Of a DNA stretch of 7,022 nt, positions 1 through 5,877 are shown in pieces. The number at the start of each line of letters is the position of its first letter. Within the stretch, counting starts at the first letter, position 1. The notes below the pieces were generated by a model that was given only the letters and a program-made list of their open reading frames with translations, was not told the DNA's origin and made no database searches. A program made the translations under genes and the position numbers. Origin of the DNA: Candidatus Heimdallarchaeota archaeon (lineage in GTDB: Archaea; Asgardarchaeota; Heimdallarchaeia; Hodarchaeales; LC-3); contig DAHXPE010000277.1 in the NCBI GenBank assembly GCA_027364495.1, positions 1-7,022 of the forward strand, given 5' to 3'.

Positions 1-428
1 TGATTTTTAAAAGATTTTTGAAAAATTTATATTTAATTTCCTTTTGTAAATCAAATGATTTTTTTGACGTTTTTTTCCTTTATATTATAATAAAGATTTC
101 AAATCATACAAATTGGAATAATCCTGTTTTTAATAATTGTAATTATAAATTATCTATTATCAAGCCTCGTCAATGCGGCTAGAAAGAAAAAGGATATTTC
201 ATTCAGCAGTAAGATAAATCTAAAATTAATTTCAAAGGATTTTTTTTTATCATTAATTAGAATATAAATAATATCGTTAAATAAAAGTACCAGGTAATTT
301 TTTAAAAAGTTTTTTCCTACATACGAAACCCCTTAAATAATAAAATCAATACTTAACATGATTAAGATTCAATGAAATTAAAGTTTCCTTAATTCTTATA
401 GTATCTAGAAAAGATGAATTGATTTGCA
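1..428. other. AT-rich region without a convincing gene
   Basis: No ORF with a credible start and family signature is visible on either strand. Two seven-T tracts (59-65 and 70-76) could end transcription of a gene lying left of the window on the plus strand. A nine-T tract lies at 240-248. Plus-strand positions 94-267 stay open for 57 codons and read as a hydrophobic helix followed by a lysine-rich stretch, but have no ATG, GTG or TTG start. This could be a relic or chance. The right end carries the probable promoter of the GTPase starting at 429. Confidence 0.5.
393..404 (+). promoter_or_regulatory. Probable TATA box of the first GTPase
   Basis: TTCTTATAGTAT is centred about 30 bases before the ATG at 429, the distance expected for an archaeal box A driving a leaderless or nearly leaderless transcript. 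There is no Shine-Dalgarno motif before this ATG, which fits leaderless translation. The background is so AT-rich that chance matches are common. Confidence 0.3.
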
Positions 429-1017
429 ATGACTACAAGTAATAAAGCTATATATTTAAAGATACCTATTCTTGGGAATTCAAATGTAGGAAAAACTACT
501 CTCTTTAATTCATTCCGTGCTCAAACAAGCAAACGCTTTTCTTATAAGACAAATGAATTCATTTTTTTTAGAAAATGTACATCATGGAAATTATATTTTT
601 AATATTCAAATTTGGGACGCTATGGGTATTAATACCTACAAAAAGAGTAAAAAAGATATTTTTGAAAATGCAAGCACAGCAATAGTAATGTATGATGTGT
701 CTGATACAACAAAAAGATCTTACAAAGATTTAAGAAACTGGGTGGAGAGACTTTGGGTTGAAAATGGTAATGGACAAATACCAATTTTAATTGTAGGGAA
801 CAAAATTGATTTAAGGAAGTCTAATATTCCAACTTTACATCTCGATGAATGTATAAGCATCGCAAAGGAACTCCACCAAGTAAGCACTTTGACAATTCCT
901 ATCGTTGAAATTTCGGCAATAACAGGTGATAATTGTTATCAAATCTTTGATTATCTATTAGATTTAGTAATTGATTTTTACTTAAAAAATTCTCATCCTT
1001 TTACTCTGTCCACTTAA
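429..1017 (+). CDS. Ras/Rab-like small GTPase, frame broken at a T-run
   Basis: This is a small GTP-binding protein of the Ras superfamily, in two frames. From ATG 429 the first frame gives a P-loop GNSNVGKT (residues 16-23), then reads into a stop near 603. The rest is in another frame, open from GTG 517. It carries a G3 motif WDAMG (613-627), G4 NKID (799-810) and a G5-like SAI (913-921). Dropping one T, or adding two, in the eight-T run at 562-569 joins them into one protein of about 195 residues, with P-loop to G3 spacing normal for Rab proteins. The usual switch II glutamine after G3 is isoleucine, so GTP hydrolysis may be slow or need a partner. Tracts of T follow at 1036-1042. No lipidation cysteine is seen at the C-terminus. 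The break may be a sequencing error, a real inactivating mutation or slippage. The family is clear; functionality is not. Confidence 0.82.
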
Positions 1018-1035
1018 AAAATCTCAAATATATTC

Positions 1036-1042
1036 TTTTTTT
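1036..1042 (+). terminator. Poly-T terminator after the first GTPase
   Basis: A run of seven T lies 19 bases after the GTPase stop codon, without a strong hairpin, matching the U-tract type of archaeal termination. A longer run of twelve T at 1179-1190 could act as a backup for the same strand. Confidence 0.4.
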
Positions 1043-1108
1043 ATAATACTCTCTTATAGATATAGTCATTACAATCGCTGTTAGCTATTTGAAAGCTGAT
1101 TCATTCTC

Positions 1109-1129
1109 TAATATGAAGAATTCATATTA
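1109..1129. repeat. 9-bp inverted repeat with 3-base loop
   Basis: The arms TAATATGAA and TTCATATTA are perfectly complementary around a central GAA. The repeat lies in the gap between two convergent genes, about 90 bases after the GTPase stop and about 120 bases after the protease stop. It could be an RNA hairpin in a 3' untranslated region or a dimeric protein-binding site. It is not followed directly by a T-run, so it is not a classical intrinsic terminator. Confidence 0.45.
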
Positions 1130-1198
1130 AAACTGTAATACCCTGTAATTTAAATTAACATTAAATATCTAAGAAATATTTTTTTTTTTTAAAAATTG

Positions 1199-1241
1199 AA
1201 AAAAAGAAAATTAAATTAGAAAATAAAAAAAAGAAAAAAAA
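1199..1241 (-). terminator. Clustered poly-T tracts ending the protease transcript
   Basis: Read on the minus strand, the protease stop codon is followed within 12 bases by T8 (1234-1241), T8 (1225-1232) and T7 (1199-1205). Tandem U-tracts of this kind are typical archaeal 3' ends. Together with the opposite-strand T12 at 1179-1190 they form a bidirectional termination zone between two convergent genes. Confidence 0.55.
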
Positions 1242-1252
1242 GAGAATTTATC

Positions 1253-3895
1253 TTAGAAATGCCAAAATCCATTATTACTGTATTCAACTACTCGATGATG
1301 GTTACCCATGTTATCTCCATGAGCATAGAGATAATTATAGGCGTTTGATGGAGAACCACCGTTAGCTACATAGAAAGCTAAGAGTCCAGAAACGAATGGA
1401 ACAGCTAGACTTGTACCAGAACCAATGATGTATTCATTGTTAATATAGGTAGTAACGATGTTTTCACCAGGTGCGTATAAATTAACGTATGGTGCACTAT
1501 CAGTCCAGTTTGTTGCTTGATCATGAATGTTAGAAGCACCAACTGCAATGACACCTGGATAGGCAGCAGGCCATGTGATCTCATTAGTCTTAAAGTTGCC
1601 ATCTCCTTGGTTACCAGCTGCAGCAACTAGGATTACACCATGAGCTAAAGCAAAGTCAATAGCTGTTTGGACATAGGCAGGAGGCATTTCTCCTTGGGAA
1701 TCGAGAGACATTGATATAATGTTTGCATCATCTTTAGTACCGACAATACCATCAGGACCAGCAACAGCGGCATAAATACCCTTGGCAAGCCAACTCCAAT
1801 CACCTTCACCGTTAGCTCCGAGAACTTTGACGTTATAGAGGGTTGCATGGGTAGCGACACCAGCGATACCATAACCATTGTAAGCAGCACCGATTATACC
1901 AGCAACAGCAGTACCGTGACCAACTTGATCAGCTGGATTGTTATGACCCGTAGCATCGTAATTCCATGCAACACGTCCAGCTAATTCTGGGTTATTTCCG
2001 TCAATACCAGTATCTAAAATTGCTATGTTAACGTTCTTAGCAAGTGGTTTGTTTCCTTGATAGTTACCATCGAAAACTCTATCAACACCCCAGGTTAGTT
2101 CCATATTCCAGATAAACCAGGATGGTAAACCGAGAGATTCAGTAGCTCGAGTTCTATATAAGTTTAGGATAGCGTTTAGTCCTTTACTGTTGTGTTCACT
2201 GTTGAAAAAGAGGGAGTTGAAGAAAAGTGATTGTCTTATTCTTGAGTTAAAGAATAAACTGTTAAAGAAAAGGCTGAAGTCAAACTTAGAGTTGAAAAAC
2301 AGATCTTTTGACAAAGCTGAGTTGAAAAACAGACTGTTGAAGAAGAGTGAGTTAAAGAAAAGTGAGTTAAAGAACAGGTCATGATGAACTAGGCTGTTGA
2401 AGAACAGGCTATTAAAGAAGAGTGAGTTAAACCACAAGCTGTTAAAGAACAAACTGTTGAAAAACAAACTATTGAAAAATAGACTGTTAAAGAACAAACT
2501 ATTGAAGAAGAGTGAGTTAAAGAACAGAGAATTGAAAAACAGACTGTTAAAAAATAATGAAGCATCTACACTGGAGTTAAAAAATAGACTATTGAAAAAG
2601 AGTGAATTGAAAAACAAACTATTCTCAAGTAAGCTATTAAAGAAAAGACTGTTAAAGAATAAGGATGTGTTTAAATTTCCTGAATTAAAGAACAGGCTGT
2701 TAAAGAATAACGAATTAAAGAACAGAGAGTTGAAAAAGAGTGAGTTAAAGAATAGAGATGATTGTGTTCCGGAATTGAAGAACAAAGAATTAAAGAATAA
2801 ACTTTGTTTCAAAATAGATGAATCATACTTTGAATTAAAGAATAAACTGTTAAAAAACAAACTGGCATCAGTTTGGCTGTTAAAGAATAAACTGTTGAAG
2901 AACAAACTGTTGAAGAACAAACTGTTAAAGAAAAGACTGTTAAAGAACAATGAATAGTTTATACCACTGTTGAAAAATAAGCTGTTGAAAAACAGTTCAG
3001 GACTAAACCCACTATTAAAGAATAAAGTTGTCCAAAAGTTTGATGCTGAAGCAGCACTGTTGAAAAATAATGAGTTGAAAAACAGGCTGTTAAAGAATAA
3101 AGAGTTGAAAAACAAACTATTGAAAAACAATGATGAGTTTAATCCAGAATTAAAGAACAAACTGTTGAAAAACAGGGATGAATTTAATCCAGAGTTGAAA
3201 AACAGATCATTTGAGGTACCTGAATTAAAAAACAGGCTGTTAAAAAACAAACTTGGGTTAACACCACTATTGAAAAAGAGTGAGTTAAAAAATAAGGAAT
3301 TAAAAAAGAGTGAATTAAACCACAATGACTGTTGAGTGCCACTGTTGAAGAATAAACTCATATTAAGACCAGAGTTGAACCAAAGAGAGTTGAAAAATAG
3401 TGATTTGTTTATGCCTGAGTTAAAAAATAGTGAGTTAAAGAACAAGCTTGAATTAACGCCAGAATTAAACCAAAGAGAGTTAAAAAACAAATTAGCTTTA
3501 GGTCCAGAGTTAAAAAATAAGCTTGCATTATCAGCGCTGTTAAACCAAAGACTGTTAAACCATAGGTCGCTTTTAACCCCAGAGTTAAACCATAAGGAAT
3601 TGAAAAACAAACTAGGATCAGTTTGGCTATTAAAAAATAATGAGTTGAACCAAAGCTGGTTTATGACTTGGTTATCTAAACTTGAGCCTAGCCCAAAATT
3701 AGATCCAACAAGAGCATTATTTTCTAATGAAGAAACAGTAAAACCACCCTTTTGGACATTGTCCTGGGGGCTATTGCTGGTCAATGCTATACCACCAATA
3801 CTTAAACTGAAGATAAGAACTATCATTACAGCCGTTACTGTTTTCAAGATTCTTGCAAATTTTGCCATTGTATTAGTATTCACCTTGAAAATCAT
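1253..3895 (-). CDS. Secreted S8 subtilisin-like protease with LFFNS pentad array
   Basis: This is a secreted serine protease of the subtilisin (S8) family, 880 residues. Residues 10-40 form a signal peptide (basic AKFARILK, then a hydrophobic core). Residues 81-566 are a pentad array of about 62 LFFNS and 8 LWFNS units with five-residue spacers that nearly always keep register. The catalytic domain runs from about residue 598 to the end. It shows Asp628 in ILDTG, His660 in GHGT, oxyanion Asn762 in AAAGN and Ser829 in GTSLAVP, so the triad is complete and normally spaced. No I9-type propeptide is recognisable; the array occupies that position. Met10 (codon 3866-3868) may be the true start: AAGGTG lies 12 bases before it and a TATA box about 33 bases before. 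The domain's base composition is clearly richer in GC than its neighbours. Extracellular protein degradation or surface processing is inferred, and the role of the array is unknown. Confidence 0.96.
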   Translation of the reverse strand: MIFKVNTNTMAKFARILKTVTAVMIVLIFSLSIGGIALTSNSPQDNVQKGGFTVSSLENNALVGSNFGLGSSLDNQVINQLWFNSLFFNSQTDPSLFFNSLWFNSGVKSDLWFNSLWFNSADNASLFFNSGPKANLFFNSLWFNSGVNSSLFFNSLFFNSGINKSLFFNSLWFNSGLNMSLFFNSGTQQSLWFNSLFFNSLFFNSLFFNSGVNPSLFFNSLFFNSGTSNDLFFNSGLNSSLFFNSLFFNSGLNSSLFFNSLFFNSLFFNSLFFNSLFFNSAASASNFWTTLFFNSGFSPELFFNSLFFNSGINYSLFFNSLFFNSLFFNSLFFNSLFFNSQTDASLFFNSLFFNSKYDSSILKQSLFFNSLFFNSGTQSSLFFNSLFFNSLFFNSLFFNSLFFNSGNLNTSLFFNSLFFNSLLENSLFFNSLFFNSLFFNSSVDASLFFNSLFFNSLFFNSLFFNSLFFNSLFFNSLFFNSLFFNSLWFNSLFFNSLFFNSLVHHDLFFNSLFFNSLFFNSLFFNSALSKDLFFNSKFDFSLFFNSLFFNSRIRQSLFFNSLFFNSEHNSKGLNAILNLYRTRATESLGLPSWFIWNMELTWGVDRVFDGNYQGNKPLAKNVNIAILDTGIDGNNPELAGRVAWNYDATGHNNPADQVGHGTAVAGIIGAAYNGYGIAGVATHATLYNVKVLGANGEGDWSWLAKGIYAAVAGPDGIVGTKDDANIISMSLDSQGEMPPAYVQTAIDFALAHGVILVAAAGNQGDGNFKTNEITWPAAYPGVIAVGASNIHDQATNWTDSAPYVNLYAPGENIVTTYINNEYIIGSGTSLAVPFVSGLLAFYVANGGSPSNAYNYLYAHGDNMGNHHRVVEYSNNGFWHF
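2198..3655 (-). repeat. 15-bp coding repeat array (LFFNS/LWFNS pentads)
   Basis: About 97 consecutive five-residue slots encode roughly 70 perfect LFFNS or LWFNS pentads plus spacers such as GVNSS, GINKS, GLNSS, GTQQS and QTDPS. Spacers are five or ten residues; the only register slip is the six-residue GNLNTS at residues 406-411. The longest uninterrupted run is eleven pentads (residues 447-501). All five of TCA, TCC, TCT, AGT and AGC are used for the repeat serine, while a few neighbours are identical at DNA level (the 15-mers at 2891-2905 and 2906-2920). A five-residue period suggests a beta-solenoid, but the motif does not fit the classical A(D/N)LXX pentapeptide-repeat consensus well. 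Confidence 0.95.
3881..3886 (-). promoter_or_regulatory. Shine-Dalgarno-like AAGGTG favouring the Met10 start
   Basis: AAGGTG (followed by A, so GGTGA matches the 16S tail) lies inside the first nine codons of the longest protease frame and 12 bases before the ATG at 3866-3868. Starting there gives a standard signal peptide beginning MAKFARILK. The spacing is slightly long, so this is suggestive only. Confidence 0.4.
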
Positions 3896-3905
3896 TTATT
3901 TATAA
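3896..3905 (-). promoter_or_regulatory. Probable TATA box of the protease
   Basis: TTATAAATAA on the minus strand directly abuts the upstream ATG at 3895. An archaeal TATA box lies about 25-30 bases before the transcription start, so initiation here would fall near 3870-3875, just before the Met10 codon. That would exclude the first ATG from the mRNA. A second strong TATA-like element, TTTTATATAAT, lies further upstream (about 4003-4013), so an alternative promoter with a leader of about 85 bases is possible. Confidence 0.4.
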
Positions 3906-3917
3906 GCGTTTAACGCT
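3905..3917. repeat. 13-bp palindrome next to the protease TATA box
   Basis: AGCGTTTAACGCT is a perfect palindrome (6-bp arms, one central T) immediately upstream of, and overlapping by one base, the candidate TATA box. This is where the TFB recognition element would lie, so a dimeric regulator bound here could block or assist TFB/TBP. It is a candidate operator by position and symmetry only. Confidence 0.4.
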
Positions 3918-3930
3918 ATTTTATTCAAGC

Positions 3931-3976
3931 TACTGAGAAACACATCTAAAAATTATCCAACCAAATGCTCTCAGTA
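3931..3976. repeat. 8-bp inverted repeat with 30-base spacer
   Basis: TACTGAGA at 3931-3938 is perfectly complementary to TCTCAGTA at 3969-3976. It lies upstream of the protease. If transcription starts from the distal TATA element near 4003-4013, this could form a stem in the leader; otherwise it may be two half-sites or chance. Confidence 0.25.
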
Positions 3977-4084
3977 AACTCGTAAATAAGCCTAGTAACC
4001 ATATTATATAAAACTTGTACTTATTTTTCAGCAAAAATGGATTTTTTGGCGACAAATGAGCTATTCGAAAATGAACAATGGATC

Positions 4085-4090
4085 AAAAAA
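4085..4090 (-). terminator. U-tract directly after the second GTPase stop
   Basis: On the minus strand the GTPase stop codon is followed immediately by six T. No stem precedes it. This is a plausible archaeal U-tract terminator that would separate the GTPase from the downstream protease. Confidence 0.35.
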
Positions 4091-4693
4091 TTAATGGTCA
4101 ATTGGGACTAAAAGTTTATTTTTTCGGTTTTCAATAATTTCAGAAAAGATTTTATCAAATGTTGCAGTTACTTCAGGAATGTTTTTGACATTAATCAAAA
4201 AATGTTTTGAAATCTTATAAGAATCATGAAATTTTTCCTTTAGATCCTCATCAATCTCCTGAAAATCAAAGTCACCAACAATCAAATAAGTTAGAAAGTC
4301 AGATGAAACATATTTATTTATTATATCAGTCCATTTTTTAACAGTTATTTCCAAATTAAATCGTTTCTTATCCTTTGAAAGGATTACAATAGCATCCATT
4401 GGCTGAGTAATTAAAGAAAAAAAATCTATATAATTATCTGAACCAGCAACATCCCATATATTGATAAAATAATTAATAATATCGTTTGCTTTTGAATTTA
4501 TAGATATTTGCTTTCTAAATAAATTTACACCACGAAAAGTGCTATCTAAATTAATACTAAATACTCCTTGAAAGTAAGCCAATAATAATGTTGTTTTACC
4601 AACCTGTGAATCACCAATTAATAGGATTTTCAACTCGATATTCTTTTTGGCTGATAAATTAGTATTAGTAAATGACAAATGAGGTCTCACCAA
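4091..4693 (-). CDS. Divergent Ras-like small GTPase
   Basis: This is a 200-residue small GTPase of the Ras/Rab/Arf superfamily. The P-loop is GDSQVGKT (27-34), the switch I threonine is probably Thr52 in STFRG, and G3 is WDVAG (80-84). The residue after G3, normally the catalytic glutamine, is serine. The G4 position after the fifth strand reads VGDFDF (139-144), where VGNKxD is expected, so both the Asn and the final Asp that contact guanine are missing. The G5 region INVKN keeps a lysine (170). It may therefore bind nucleotide with altered specificity or affinity. There is no ATG: the frame opens with TTG 4693, GTG 4690 and TTG 4678, and only GTG 4690 has a TATA-like AT stretch at a suitable distance. 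No membrane anchor or C-terminal lipidation cysteine is visible. The partner and process are unknown; Asgard genomes are known to carry many such GTPases. Confidence 0.85.
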   Translation of the reverse strand: MVRPHLSFTNTNLSAKKNIELKILLIGDSQVGKTTLLLAYFQGVFSINLDSTFRGVNLFRKQISINSKANDIINYFINIWDVAGSDNYIDFFSLITQPMDAIVILSKDKKRFNLEITVKKWTDIINKYVSSDFLTYLIVGDFDFQEIDEDLKEKFHDSYKISKHFLINVKNIPEVTATFDKIFSEIIENRKNKLLVPIDH

Positions 4694-4864
4694 ATTTTTT
4701 ATTTAAAACTCAGATATTTTATTAATAATTGTCATTTTTTCTTTAAAGTTTACAATTGTTTGTAGTAAGCTATTGAATTAATATTTAATAAAAAGCTTTC
4801 TAAATAAAAAATGTCAAATGAGATTTCAAAAGATTATATGATATTTTAGGTTTTTGATTACTTC

Positions 4865-4886
4865 AAAAAATTAGATTTCTAAATCT
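4865..4886 (-). terminator. Hairpin plus T-tract ending the HEPN-like gene
   Basis: On the minus strand AGATTT and AAATCT (4873-4886) form a 6-bp stem with a two-base loop, followed after two A by TTTTTT (4865-4870). It lies 22 bases after the stop codon of the 298-residue gene. The stem is all A/T except for one G-C pair, so termination probably relies mostly on the U-tract. Confidence 0.45.
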
Positions 4887-4908
4887 CTTATGATTTACCA
4901 AATGGATC

Positions 4909-5805
4909 TTACCCATTTATAATAGTAGAAAAATTATTCCAAAGTCGTTCAATTTTGGTTTTGTTAACAAAATAATCGAGGCGATGGCTTAAAGCATTAT
5001 ACTCTTTTCGAATAGAATCAAATAAAATCGTCTGTTGATGAGAAATGAGTCCTTCATTCTTGGCTAACCAAGCCAAATTAGCTTCTCTATGTCCATTTTT
5101 AATATTTAAAATCTGCATTAAATACAATTCAGCAATTCTTCCTAATTTTAACATTGCTAACTCTGGATACTGGCTAAGGATATATGAAATATCATTATTT
5201 TGCTTAATAATGTACTCCCGTGTAAAAAATTCGTCTGGTAATTTAGTAAAATCTCCTTTAATACAGGATTCAATTTCAGTTTGTAAATAGGACCATAAAA
5301 AAGTGAACTGGTCTATAATTTGTTTTCTGGCATCTAAACAAATCCATTTTTCTAAATCGGCAGGAGAATTTATTTTTGGCTCAAAAATTTGCCTTTTTTG
5401 ATTTCTTCGATAATAACTAATAGTATACTTACTTAGACTTTTTTCTATAAAATAATCGGCGTAAACTTCATCTGTTTTATCGATGTCCTCTTGTAATAGA
5501 AAAATAAGAGATTTTCTGTTAATGTTTTGGTTATCAATGGTTATTATTGGCCTAATAGTTTCATCAAACCAGTATGAATAGGTATTGAAAAAAGTTTTAA
5601 TATTCTCCAAGTGATTATGCAGACGGTTCAATAAATCAGTATTCCAGGAATACAAAGGTTCCTTAAAACGAGGTTTACCAAACTGATTGCCATTTTGATT
5701 ATCAATATGAAAAATTAGCTCTCGATCTTCTGGAATTTTAATTAATTCGAAATATAATTCGTTATGTTCTTTGAGAAGATCAGCACCAATTGATTTTAAA
5801 GCCAT
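4909..5805 (-). CDS. Hypothetical protein with C-terminal HEPN/DUF4145-like region
   Basis: This is a soluble, mostly helical, charged protein of 298 residues with no signal peptide or membrane segment. The first 200 residues are not recognised. The last 80 resemble HEPN-fold domains of the DUF4145 type. A helix KLGRIAELYLMQIL (220-233) matches the usual LRRALEALL-like helix. A GLIS turn (252-255) follows, then IRKEYNALSH (265-274), which has the Arg-x7-His spacing and internal Asn of the family's R..GN.AAH signature. HEPN proteins are often RNases or nucleic-acid-associated toxins, but many lack activity, and the canonical RNase motif is R-x4-6-H, so catalysis is uncertain. The ATG at 5805 is supported by AGGT (5811-5814) five bases before it. 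No MNT nucleotidyltransferase partner, the usual antitoxin of HEPN toxins, is adjacent. The upstream neighbour is a decayed methyltransferase fragment. Confidence 0.85.
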   Translation of the reverse strand: MALKSIGADLLKEHNELYFELIKIPEDRELIFHIDNQNGNQFGKPRFKEPLYSWNTDLLNRLHNHLENIKTFFNTYSYWFDETIRPIITIDNQNINRKSLIFLLQEDIDKTDEVYADYFIEKSLSKYTISYYRRNQKRQIFEPKINSPADLEKWICLDARKQIIDQFTFLWSYLQTEIESCIKGDFTKLPDEFFTREYIIKQNNDISYILSQYPELAMLKLGRIAELYLMQILNIKNGHREANLAWLAKNEGLISHQQTILFDSIRKEYNALSHRLDYFVNKTKIERLWNNFSTIING

Positions 5806-5810
5806 TTTGA

Positions 5811-5814
5811 ACCT
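5811..5814 (-). promoter_or_regulatory. Shine-Dalgarno AGGT of the HEPN-like gene
   Basis: AGGT sits five bases before the ATG at 5803-5805 on the minus strand and supports this start over downstream alternatives. It is a short core motif. Confidence 0.35.
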
Positions 5815-5877
5815 GTTCGATCAATAATAGATAATGTCCCTACACATTCTAAATTTTTACTTAAATCAATTTGAAAA

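Noticed and set aside
563..571. Programmed -1 frameshift at T TTT TTA in the first GTPase
   Set aside because: The heptamer exists, but a -1 shift leads at once to TAG at 569-571. Only +1 or -2 reaches the frame with the remaining G-motifs.
1405..1890. Minus-strand frames of 73 and 81 codons within the protease domain
   Set aside because: They are shifted frames of the catalytic domain, with no start signals or motifs of their own.
2198..3655. CRISPR-like or satellite interpretation of the 15-bp repeats
   Set aside because: Units are contiguous, in frame, synonymously varied and flanked by coding sequence of the same protein. There are no unique spacers of CRISPR length.
2190..3905. Four long plus-strand frames, all in the same phase, rich in ELKNK/LLKNR
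   Set aside because: They are the antisense of the LFFNS array: a periodic sense sequence gives a periodic antisense without stops. The signal peptide and intact catalytic triad identify the minus strand as coding.
5045..5290. 81-codon plus-strand frame
   Set aside because: It lies wholly antisense to the HEPN-like gene, has no promoter or ribosome site, and has no recognisable domain.
4091..5805. HEPN-type toxin-antitoxin operon with the GTPase
   Set aside because: The genes are 215 bases apart with a terminator-like hairpin between them, and neither is a known antitoxin type.
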